From NCBI GenBank assembly GCA_032158295.1, contig CM063255.1:4679501-4743500 (forward strand): 64,000 nt of DNA. Reading direction: 5' to 3'. Every line of letters begins with the position of its first letter. Within the stretch, counting starts at the first letter, position 1. Of the stretch, positions 1-11,200 are shown piece by piece. Source of the stretch: Pycnopodia helianthoides (taxonomy: Eukaryota > Echinodermata > Asteroidea > Forcipulatida > Asteriidae). The notes under the pieces are model-generated. The model ran no database searches, had not been told where the DNA came from, and worked only from the letters and a program-made list of their open reading frames with translations. The position numbers and the translations under genes are program-made.

Positions 1-354
1 TTGACGGCTGACAGGTGCACTAATTGATTGACTACCAACCCAAGCGGGGTATTAACAACTACTGTCAGATGTCGGGACCGCACCCAAATCAAATGCAAGT
101 GTCAACAACAGGTTCAGAGATATCGCAATTCAGGACTTGGCAAGGACATCCGTAGCCGTTCACAGTAAAAAAATCCAATCACTCAGATCCTTGAGATCCT
201 ATCACTGCTTTCTGTTGGCAACGGCAGGCTAGATTTTACACGGATGCCAATGAGGCCACAACAGCGAGCAGGTAACGCAGGTCCAACAAAGATCCCTGAC
301 TTCCCTGGTGACGACATTTGTCGGCGGTTTTATTCAGTGAACCAACAACTTTGT
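1..354. other. No feature recognised
   Basis: Unique-looking intronic or flanking sequence of mixed composition. I looked on the minus strand for the missing last ARHGAP exon and saw no matching frame. Confidence 0.4.
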
Positions 355-516
355 TGGGCCTGGATTTACACGGAGGCCACGGCCCCTCATTGCCCTGGTC
401 TTATGTAGCCTTGTTGTCCCTTCAAAAGTTTCCAACAGACTGTAAGATTTTTCCCGAATGGAAGTGCCCTTTGCAAAGTTTACGATGGCCTCCGAGAGAT
501 GAAATGCCAGGCCTGT
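355..516 (-). mobile_element. Short inverted-repeat element, CAGGCCTGGAATT family (diverged)
   Basis: One end reads GGGCCTGGATTTACACGGAG and the other GATGAAATGCCAGGCCTG. It is a diverged reverse copy of an element about 160 bp long seen at least ten times in the window. The family contains a CAAGGCCA-rich body that gives spurious short open frames. Confidence 0.7.
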
Positions 517-639
517 TTGATGGAGGAAGTGATTTAAGTTCAGTTTGTCTTAGCATTGATGACCCAAGCTGCTGATGGATTGACTCTCAGTAGACAAAGC
601 ATATTGGTATCTGGGTCTAGACATCGCTCCCCTGAAAGT

Positions 640-895
640 TGGAAGAAAAAAACAAAACACATTTAAAGAGTTGTACTGGAAAAACAAATTTCAGTTCATT
701 TGTAAATTCTGGTTGTGAAGCCAAGGACTCTCAGAAAAGCCAACTTAATCACTATACTAGCCAAGAACCCCATGGAGAGAAGACGAAGAAGAAACTTTCA
801 GTTTTAAATGTGGGAGGAAAACCCTAGAGAATTATTACCGGAAACCCCTGCAATCAGGTAGAGACTGAAAACCCAATCCACATAGTGCCCCCCGA
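640..895 (-). repeat. SINE-like repeat, family with GTGGGAGGAAAACCC body
   Basis: Reverse copy of the repeat seen at 27250-27540 and 63468-63750. The shared text runs from CTCTCAGAAAAGCCAAC through GGCTAGTTAAG-type sequence to the ACTGAAAACCCAATCCAC end. The best copies contain a GGTTCGAATCC B-box-like motif, which suggests a tRNA-derived SINE. Confidence 0.65.
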
Positions 896-925
896 AAGTC
901 CCCCCTTACCATGTATGTTTAACTT

Positions 926-1303
926 AATTGGTAAGAAAAAAACTTGTAAAATATACTTTTTGATCACAGATTTACATAAAACTTACACGGTCTAATGATG
1001 ATGATAGTAGAAAACATCCCTTGAAATATTTCTGTCGGAAATGCCATATTTGATGAGAAATGAATAAACTAATTTTCCGATTGGAGTTTATCGCTCAGTG
1101 AGCGTTTTATTCATTTGTTGAATCTATATGATTTCATGCAAATGTGTAACCATTTTTTTCACTATTTTCTCGTGACCCAAATGGCTGATCGATTTCAAAC
1201 TTCTACAGGTTTGTCAGTTTATGTATATGGTGGATTACATAAAGTGCTTACACTGCCAGCAACTGTTTTGTTAGCAAAAACCAATTCTGTAATGTTCCTT
1301 TAA
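926..1303 (+). mobile_element. TTAA element family A, left end lost
   Basis: It matches 26512-26906 for most of its length, ending CCAATTCTGTAATGTTCCTT followed by TTAA. The left terminal repeat is missing; similarity starts at AATTGGTAAGAAAA. Confidence 0.85.
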
Positions 1304-1375
1304 AGTCAGCCTAAGTTTTTCAATATGTTGATATTGTATACTATTGTACCTTCTTTTGTATACGTTTTCTACTTG

Positions 1376-1450
1376 TTTGTAAAGCCCCATGAGCGTCATG
1401 CCTGAAGGACATGGGCGCTCTATAAGAAGCCACCATTATTTATTATCATT
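1376..1450 (+). repeat. 3' end of tRNA-like SINE
   Basis: It carries the tail GAGCGTCATGCCTGAAGGAC..GCTCTATAAGAAGCCACCATTATTATT, a variant of the tail of the full copy at 59203-59632. Only the last 75 bp are present. Confidence 0.6.
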
Positions 1451-1811
1451 ATTCACACCCAGAGGTGGAAGGCAAGGAAAGATACCACCACGCCAACCCG
1501 ACCGTCGTTAAATTAGCCGTTGCAAACTGCTTCCCAACCTAAATGAACGGTGGTATAAATTCACACACTGTTGTAAGGGGACTTGCTATTGTCGTTCTAT
1601 TATTCCCTTTTCTAAAGAATTTCCCTTTTGGGGACCCAGTTGAACAAAGAGAAAACATTGTGGGGACCTTTGTTCCACTGTGTAAAAGTCTCCACAACGA
1701 TGTGTGTGCCACGTGTCCTCTTCTAACAAAACAGAGACAAAAATAGTCCCAATGATACATCAAGTTGAAAATGGCAACTCTAAAACTCACCTATTTCCAA
1801 GCTTATGATAT

Positions 1812-1992
1812 GGGCCCAATTTCATAGAGCTGCTTCAGCACAAAAAGTAGCTGAGCACAACAAAATTATGCTTACCAGACTAAAGTTACCGGCCAAAATA
1901 CCATGTCACATGTACAATTTGTGACTGGTATCCTGCTGATTTCTGCTTAGCAGAACATTTTCTGCTTCAGCATCTCTATGAAATTGGGCCCT
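1812..1992. mobile_element. Palindromic element, GGGCCCAATTTCATAGAGC family
   Basis: The ends are inverted copies: GGGCCCAATTTCATAGAGCT and its complement near 1970-1992. The body is rich in TAAGCA/TGCTTA steps. It is a foldback element about 180 bp long with copies at 10384, 15129, 39928, 52993 and 57269. Confidence 0.8.
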
Positions 1993-2140
1993 GTTTGTTT
2001 TAATGTTTTTTCTTCTCTTCTTTTGGTTTAATTTCTGTTGCTGATTGTGAGGCACTGTGTTCTTTGTAGAGTGTCATATAAATGCCCCGTATTAATATTA
2101 GTATTATTGTTATCATTATTAAACAGCAAGGATGACATAC

Positions 2141-2223
2141 CTATGTTACCTCCGACCTCGTACAGGAAGTACCTGGTTCTATTTGGTGCAAGCTGGGAGA
2201 TGAGACTGGACAGCTCACTGTTT
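2141..2223 (-). CDS. C-terminal domain exon (FLYEVGGNIG)
   Basis: The exon encodes ELSSLISQLAPNRTRYFLYE then VGGNI and one base, before donor GTATGT. FLYEIGGNIGE is conserved in ARHGAP18 and LYEIGGNIGE in ARHGAP28. There are two AG acceptors six bases apart (exon start 2223 or 2217). Both keep frame and differ by two residues; 2223 has the better pyrimidine tract (CTTCATTCATGCAG). The following exon, expected to hold the final ERCLDDDTY-like block, was not found between 1 and 2140. Confidence 0.9.
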
Positions 2224-5200
2224 CTGCATGAATGAAGATGACATTTGGGTTCTTGTTATTTAACAGTCGATATAGAAATATCAAAATTATAATGGCGGCC
2301 AAAACTAAGCAAGAAAAAGCCTCGTTCACTATCCTTTCGGAAAGTGTGATGCATTCCACGTAGAACCACATCCACTTCACACAAAATAATAATAATAATA
2401 CGTAGTGGCTTCTTATATAGCGCTCAAATCCGTCACTCTGTGATGCTCAAGGCGCTCCAACATTATTACTCCTGGTCACTGGGCCATTTATTACATTCCT
2501 TAAACCATCTCAACTCCCTTGGGAGTATATTACAGCCTGCGCTGCCAAATTTGTAGCGCACTGAGTGAAATAGTAATTAAGTGTCTTGCTCAAGGACATA
2601 CGTTCATGACCGGATTCGAACCCACACCCTGATGACTTAACCACCAGAACTTGAGTCCAATGCACTCAAACCGCTCTGCCATAATCTGGTTCTACTGATT
2701 ACCAGCAGCCGCATAGTTGCATGTATCGGACTAGTTTGTCTTTGATGGTTTATGCAAGAAAAGTTGAATAATTGAACTTGGCTTTTTACATACGTTCTGC
2801 AAAGACTAAAGGTCTTCTCAGAATTACAAGTTTCTGTTATAAGAAATGCTTTTCAACGATGAAATAGGTGATTTGTAGTAAAATACACAAAAATGTATGC
2901 AATGATGGAGCCAACTTTGGAGATGGAAGCAGTGAGAACTCTGGACGCGCTGCAGATCCGTGTGTGAAACAATGACTTGCCATCAGGATAGCGCAGGTTC
3001 GATGTTTTGGGCGGTACGGAAGCGTCTCAAAAATGTTCTGATGGGGGACTTTGGGACGCTAGGTGGCAGCAGACTTACCAGTAAATCCATTATCTGGCAA
3101 TGTGTGCATGCTCAGAACTGCGTAAACAATGGAAATTTTTACCTGGTTTGTCTGCTGCCACTAGCTTTCAAAAGTCTCCCATTGGATTGGGTGAATTATT
3201 CCAGCAGCCGTAACCGAGCATTTCAACGTTCAAAATGCCAACGCGTCTAAGAAGAATCATTCGTTTGGCACAATGCCGCGGTCCAACAGAACGCTCTGAC
3301 GGTCCACTAATTTGCCTACGGAAACATTCTTTCGTACCCTTTGGAACTTTTCTTTGAGATGCTCCCTAGCCTAATCCCCCAAATAATTGGGAGGGTGGGG
3401 GGGGGGGTGATATAGACACTGGGGAAAAAGAAAAAAACATCTAAGTACCTTTCAACATTCTTTCTTCTACTTCTTCTTCTAATGCTGGTTTCGTTTGAAC
3501 GGCACCTCGCGCTTGGTTGGACGACATGCTGCGTGAACTGCAACACAATGTCCCCTGCCGTCGTCGAGTCGCCCAGCTGGACGGTGTTGGACACTTTCTC
3601 TGTTCCCGGCATCTGGACCCTGATGATGCCTTCTTGAGCATCGCCCTGCAACCAAGAAGACAAAATAATCAACCTTTTAATAAAAGTTGCTCTTCTATTT
3701 CTGTTGGATTAAATTAAGGCTGATCCTTTTCAACTAGATGAGATCATCAGGAAGGAACTATAAATAAATAGTAAACTTGCGGGTACAACCATGTGTAAAT
3801 CTCTTTTGTGAGAGTGGTGGCTCTGAAAGAGCCTGTCGGTCTCGACATTTCGAACAGTATACTCTGCTCGTCTTAAAGAGAATGGTGTGGTCTCGAAACA
3901 TTGAGACCACACCGGCTCATTTCAGAGCCAACGCTCTCACGAAAGAGATCTACCATGGTTGTGCCCGCAAGTTTACTATTTATTTATAGTTCCTTCCTCT
4001 TTTTCCACACCATGCAAAGCTTCAAACAATACTTAGATGAGATCAGCTGAACACAAAGCAAGACGTGAGGGACCAAACTGATTGCATCCAAATATTTATG
4101 TTGGTTTCCAGCCTAGACCAAATTTCATAAGGCTGCTAAGCAGGAATTCTGCTGAGTAATTTACAAAAAAATAATTTGGGAGGCTAATCATCCTTACTTG
4201 CAGCTGAGAAGCCGAATTGTGAAGGACGGTGTCCGAGCAGCAGGCAAACAATGGTGCCTTTGGCCGCCGGCCACACTGACCCTTGTCACCAGCCGCCAAT
4301 TTCACAACACTTTTACGCAACTGAGTAAGTCCACTTGTGCGCAACATTTATTGCGTAAGTTGTGCACCAGAAATCTTGCACAAGTGGACTCATGCAGTTA
4401 CATAAAGTTTCATGAAATCGGCTGCATGGAGCACAGCCAGAGATCGAAAGTGTTTGATTTTTCCGGAGGGAAGAAAACCAGAGGGCCTGGAAAAAAACAC
4501 CTCATGGCATAGAAGAGAACCAACGCACAACTCTACTCACATATGGCCCTAGCGGGAATCGAACCCGGGCCACCCAGGGCCACAGTGGTGAGAGGCGAGC
4601 GCTTTACACACCACCTACTCAAGCCACACCCAGTATTGTTTAAGTAAAAAATAACAAGTAACTTTCATCATTCCTTACCTCGGCTGATGAGTTTTTCCTC
4701 TCTTTCCTTCTGAAGAGTGTCATGACCTGATCAAAGAAAGCAAGAATGCAAAATGAGGCAATTAAAACTTTGAAGTGGTTACTGAATTGGTAATTATTAC
4801 AAATCTTTACAAGAATATTGTTATATTATTATTATTTTCGCATGACAAAAGAACAATACAAACTGGAACTAAAAAAGTTAACTAAATAACTGTGACTCGG
4901 AAGCCTTTAAGTTCTGGTTGTGGCAGTTGTGTTTGTGAGAGTAATTGCTGACAAAAAATGTCTGAAACTGGGATCCAGATCTTAGGAAGGAGGTTGAAAT
5001 GATGGCATGTCCACCTTTTGGTAAACCCCTGGAGTTATAGATTCCAAGGAGCTTCTGGTGGGAACAGTATCTAGAGAACACTAGAGAAGTAGATCACAGA
5101 GCACGACATATTTTATTTTGAGAAAAATACTGAATGTTCTGTTTACCAGGCAGACTAAAAAAAAAGTCTGACTTCAGATAATAGTCTGAAAATTTCTCAT

Positions 5201-8200
5201 GTCATCTTTTAATCCAGGCTTTCTTCTTGTGCTTTTGTGGATTGCTTTTATAGTTCCTGTATTAACTCTTTCAGTGCCAAGGTCGTACATGTACAATCTA
5301 TTTTATGTATTTGAAAAGTGTCATCAGTCGTACAAGTACGACCTACATGTATAATATACATGTTATCACGAGAGGGCATTAGGGGGCCTATCACTCAGGA
5401 AATACTATTGGCTTTGGGATGTACCAAGGTAATGCAAATCAGCAAAATACATTTTGTTTAATGAGAAAGACTTATTTATTATCATTTTTTAAACAGAATT
5501 TTGAAAAAACTTAAAAAACTGTGCACTTTTAAAATTAAAAACACAAAAATAGCGGGCACTGAAAGAGTTAATACTGTAGTCCTTTAAGTTTACTGTTTCG
5601 TCCAAGATATTTACTGTGCCCCATCTTGTTTTCACTCACAGGACCCAAATTGGAAAAAAATATTTGACTTTTTTTGTGTCACCCTCGGCAAACAACTTTA
5701 CCAGGCCCGGAATTTCATCTTAGAGAGGGCAAGGCCATTTGCATTTTGCAGAGGGCACTTCCATTGGAAAATCTTAAAGTCTACGGGCAACTTTTGAAGG
5801 GGCACCAAGGCCAAGAGAAGGGCAACGGAGACCATGGCCTCGGTGGCCTCCGTGTAATTCCAGGCCTGACTTACTGTTCTCGCTGTTTTCTGTCTAATTC
5901 TTTATTTTGTTTTGCACTTGCATGTATTTTTCTTGTAGTTTACCAAACACAAAAACGTTCGGCATAAAATTGGGCCAAGCAACTTTAAAGTAACTCACCG
6001 ATTTAGAGTCTCTCGTCTTCTTGGATTCCAGTTCACACATTCGCCGTACCTGTTCTACCATTCTGAACGGTACCTAAATACAGGAAAGAGATAGGAGCCA
6101 AGCGTTTAAATCGATACAGACACAAGGATCTCAGCAAGACACGTTCACCAAGAAAGCATTTCGTGAGGTTATTACAGTCACTGACATTGATTAGAGGAAT
6201 TGATAGTTTTTAAGTTTGAGCTGAAGTGATGTATACAGTGTATGTATATGTAGTGCTAAATATCGAGCAAAGTATTTTTTAGTAATTTCCAAGTTCTGCA
6301 AAAATGTTTTTTTTTGTTTCAGGAACTGAACTAGCTTGTCGACAGACCCCTCGTATTGGCGGCATAGATAATTTTTTTAACTGTTTCTCCAACCATTTTT
6401 GTTTTATTCTAGACCCGGAACCTCCCAGATGTTACAAATTCAGGAGGTTTACAGATTATGTGCATCATCACCAGAAATATAAAACTACAGGTTAGGACAC
6501 AATGTACACCATTTATTTCTCTCTTTGGTGACTTTTCTTCTATCAAGAATATTTGAGAAAATTCTGAAATCAGGAAAAAATCCTGACAAATCCGTTGCCT
6601 GTTGTATTTACAAAAAGGGGAAATTAGGCTGAAAAGTGTTATTGTATTTTGGTTTTTTTTTTTTTTTTATCGCTTTGATAATTTTTTTGATTTTCAGAAT
6701 TCAGGAGACTTCTCAGTTCTGAAAAGAACTGAAAAGAACTGTCCTGCTTATTAATTACTACCGGAGCGGAAGGTAGAAAATCGGCATGGACTACTACTTT
6801 AGCTTTGTGGATCAGGGGAACTTCTCGATAATAATAATAATAGCCTTCGAGAAAGACTCTGCTAGGGTCGAAATGTCAGGCCATTTAACTATTTTTTGCC
6901 ACAATAATAATATAAACACTCACCACCCATAGGATGTTGTGGTATTTGACCAGCATTCTCATCACATTACACGTTCCTGCAGCAAACTGTAGCTCGGAGT
7001 AGTCGGGGCACTTCTTCCTCGACGACTGCGCAGTGAAGAGGTTGGGGGCCATTATCATCGCGATGTTGTTCAGTGACATCTTGTTTTTGGGTTCATGCTC
7101 TACGACCTTACCGAGGAATTTCAACACCAGCTGTAAAGTGGAAGATACAGAGACCTTTTCTTATAGTTTAAACCTTACACAAGAGTACAAGAAGCAAGTA
7201 GAAAACCAAGTTCAATAAACCCTTAACCACCCAAACCCTTCAAATTCCGACTGCATGTTTTGTTTGATTCTGTTGGAGACCGCGAGGACTGGTGAGGCCG
7301 CCATAATCAGAGTCTAACAGTTAGGGTGTTGAGTTACCATTATGATGTTGGACTGAGAACTGCACTGTAGTACACTAATTGTGCTTTTTATTGAACCAGG
7401 CATACCACCATAATCAGAGTCCAACAGTTTGGGTGTTGAGCTACTGAAAGGTGTTGGACTACTGCACTTATAGTAAACTGATCATGCTTTACATCGAACC
7501 AGGCATACCACCACAATCAGAGTCCAACAGTTTAGGTGTTGAGCTACTGAATGGTGTTGGACTGAGGACTGCACAAGTAAACTGATCATGCTTTACATGG
7601 GATCAGGCATACCACCATAACCAGAGTACAACAGTTTGGGTATTAAGTTACTGAATGGTGTTAGACTGAGGACTGCACTTGTTAACTGATTATGCTTTAC
7701 ATGGGATCAGGCATACCACCATAATCAGAGTCCAACAGTTTGGGTGTTGAGTTATCATTTAGTGTTCTATAGTGCATGCAGTGCAGTTGGTTGCCTTCAA
7801 GTTGCCTGTAAAAATTGCCCTGTGTGACATGGCCTTTAAGATTTAGAATTCTAATGAAGAGAACTGGAGCAGATGCACAGTCCTGTAACCATGGTAACAG
7901 CCATCCACCCACATCCAGCGCTTAAATACCAGACGCTAACAAACTTTACACACACACACACAAAGCTCCGTATGGATTATCGCAGGAACTCCCACGTCTA
8001 AATGCCACAAACGCCAATAGGTCAACGTAAGGCCCAAGCCAATTTGTGGAGACTCGCTAATCGAGACTAATGACTAATTACCGCCTACTCGTTTCTATTT
8101 CTAACGAGCGCATCAGAACATGACTAAAAGGACAAGGAATATTCAATCTCAGACGATACATCATCGGGTTCGTGTTTTAAAGGCAGGGTATACTTTTGGT

Positions 8201-11200
8201 ACATGTAGATGTTTAAGACCAGTATCCTCACTTGGTGCATCCCAACATATGCATAAATTAACAAACCTGTGAAAATTTGGGCTCAATTGTTCATCAAAGT
8301 TGCAAGAAAATAATGAAAGAAAAAAAAAAACACCCAAAACAACACCATCGTTGCATAGAATAGTGTGCTTTCAGATGCCTGAGAAAGGCTTCATGCCTGA
8401 AACCTTTCAATGATTCAAACTTTGGGGTGAAAAACTACCTCTTTCTCTAAAACTACATTCATTCAAAAGGGGGTCATTTCAAACAATGTTTTATAACATC
8501 AACAGCTCTCCAATTCTCTTAACCATGTAAGTTCGTATTGTCATTAAAGGCACTGGACACTTTTGGTATAATTACTCAAAATGATTGTCAGCATAAAAAC
8601 TTACTTGGTAACGAGCAATGGAGAGCTGTTGATAGTATAAAACATTGTGAGAAACGGCTCCCTCTGAAGTAACGTAGTTTTTGAGAAAGAAGTAATTTCT
8701 CAGTAAAATATTGGAATTGATTTTGAGACCTCACGCGTATGGTCTCGAAATCAAGCATCTGAAAGCACACAGCTTCGTTTCTTCCATTATTATCTCGCAA
8801 CTTCGACGACCAATTGAGTTCAAATTTTCACAGGTTTGTTATTTTGTGCATATGTTGAGATACACCAAGTGAGAAGACTGGTCTCTGACAATTACCAAAG
8901 GTGTCCAGTGTCTTTAACTTGTGGAGTAAAGTACATACCCTGCCTTTAATAGAAAGAAGAAGGAGAAAGAAAGAAACAAGAACGCCCAAAACTTGCAAGA
9001 TGCGTCGTAATGATATAATTAGAACGTATCCTCACTTGGGAAAGGCTGATAAGAATGAGGTAGTGTGAAACCCGGCCGTCATGTAATCAACACTGACAGA
9101 GTCGTGGTTGTTTTAGCTGCTTTTCTTATCCGGCTAATTCTCATCCCCCCTCCTCTCTCTCTACCCCCCACTCCATCCTCCCTCATGTTTGGAAAAGTTA
9201 AGAGGTAACGATGAAACATCTTGGCCTCGTGTCGCCGATCTAAGAAAGGCTTTCATTTTTTTTTGAGAGGGTATTTGGATGGTGGAGGGGGACATTTTTT
9301 TTTAAAGACAAAGGGCCTTTTCACACAAGGGAAATAAGCAAGGGGGTCCAAGTATCCTAAGAACACAACGCTATCAAGTCCACGTCGTGAGAAATGTACC
9401 TCTGCTCTGCACGAGCACGGGTCCCTGATCTTTTTCTGACTTCAAGTTTCCCTTGTGGTTCATTACTTGACATTCAATTAAGACCAGCGACAAAAAACCA
9501 CATCGTTGTGAAAACTCACCACGATCATCTGTGCTTGCTGTGTGAATGAACGCCCGACAAACACAGACCAAGGACCGTGGTTTAGCTAGAGCTACCACAC
9601 ATGCGCGCAAGTTGATTGGTAAACAACTCATGTAACAGCGATTCCATGCTAGCCGCGCGGACACCAGTGAGAAGGACAATAACCCATGTTGACCTTTGAC
9701 AACCTCAAAAGGTGAAGGATCTGTGATACGGGACGTTGGTTTCTGCGCCGTGTGAAAGGTTGACTTGTTGACAAGTCGTTTTTGTCGCGGCCGGTGATGG
9801 TCGAGTAGCGGTGCATTTATAGTCGAGTCGCAGTAAATATACGCTATAGCACGCTCCCCTCCTCCTGATCGAAGACTGCTCTCGCGAGATCACTGCTCTT
9901 GCGCGAGGCTGCTTGCTCCCGACTACAACCAAATGAGACCAAAGTCGTTAGAGCAGTATAGTCTCGCAGGGGCCAGCAGTCTCGCGAGAACATCGCCCGT
10001 GTTGCGAGAATCGCGGAGAGAGTCGGAACGCTATCATCACGACAAACATTTAACGACTTGTCTACAAGTCTTTGTGAAAGGTAGTGTTTGAGTTTGGTCA
10101 AGACAACTGGTCAGGACCCTCGTTTGCCCTTTGCCGTGTGAAAAGGGCTAGAGGGTGGTTTCATCCCACAAACCTAAACAAAGTTTTAGGTTTTAGGTAC
10201 GAACTGGTAATAATTTTTGGTCACACAGGGCAATTTTTACTAGCAACTTAAAGGCAACCCATCTGCACTGCATGCAAAAGGAACTCTTCGGTAGCACAAG
10301 ACTCATTTTTCTAAAGGTTTCTTACAATACTCCAGAAAAATTATGAGTTCTTTCTTGAAGGTTGCTTGGAACTTGCTTGGAACTGGGCCCAACTTCATAG
10401 AGCTGCTTAAGCAGAAAGTATTGCTTAACATTTGCCTGCTAAGCAGAAATGAGCAGGATACCAGTTACAAAATGTACATGTGCTATGGTAGTTTGGCTGG
10501 TAACCTTATTCTGTTAAGCATAATTTTGTTGTACTTTTTGTGCTATAGCAGCTTTATGAAATTGGGCCCTGGTTGCCAGTAAAATGTCCAGTGTGACATG
10601 GCCTTAATGCTCAAAATATGAAGGGCGGAATGTGAACCCTGACCTCGATCGAGTGACCTTTTGCCTGGACTGACCTTAAGGGTTGCTCTGTGGATGTCTG
10701 GAAGAACGAGGATCAGGAGGTTAAGACACTGCAGCTGCTTCTTACGATCTTGGATTTCTGTCGAGAAGAACAGGAGTAAAAAACAAATTACTCTGGAGGA
10801 ATCGGGAAAACTGAATTGGTAATTTCTGAAATCTGCAAGCTTTTTCAAAAATAGAGTGAGTGGCTATCAGAATCTTGCCACTTGGATGACAAAAATGTTG
10901 GAGAGGTTAAAGGTATATCTAAACATTTGAAAAACAAGTCAGTTTCCCTTGTGGTTTATTATTTAATATCTGATATAAAAAGTCGCATCCCCTTAAGGTG
11001 ATCCCCTGTCTGTATCGTTACCTGGGTGTGATCCCTGGCTACACGGCAGTTTGCGGTTGAATGGCTTCTGACTGGCACCCCCGAACAAAGATATTGACAA
11101 AATAGGGAGACCGCCAACATAGGGCTAGATAGCTCAGTTGGTAGAGCGCCGGCACGTTAAACCGGAGGTCGTTGGTTCAAATCCCGCTCTAGTCAATTTT

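Noticed and set aside
1..2140. Last exon of the ARHGAP gene within the left end
   Set aside because: I searched the minus strand for a frame continuing VGGNIG with an acidic block and a terminal N-P-x-x-E-W-type motif and found none.
7297..7770. CRISPR-like array of regular repeats
   Set aside because: Units are contiguous without unique spacers, and the genome is eukaryotic; this is a minisatellite.
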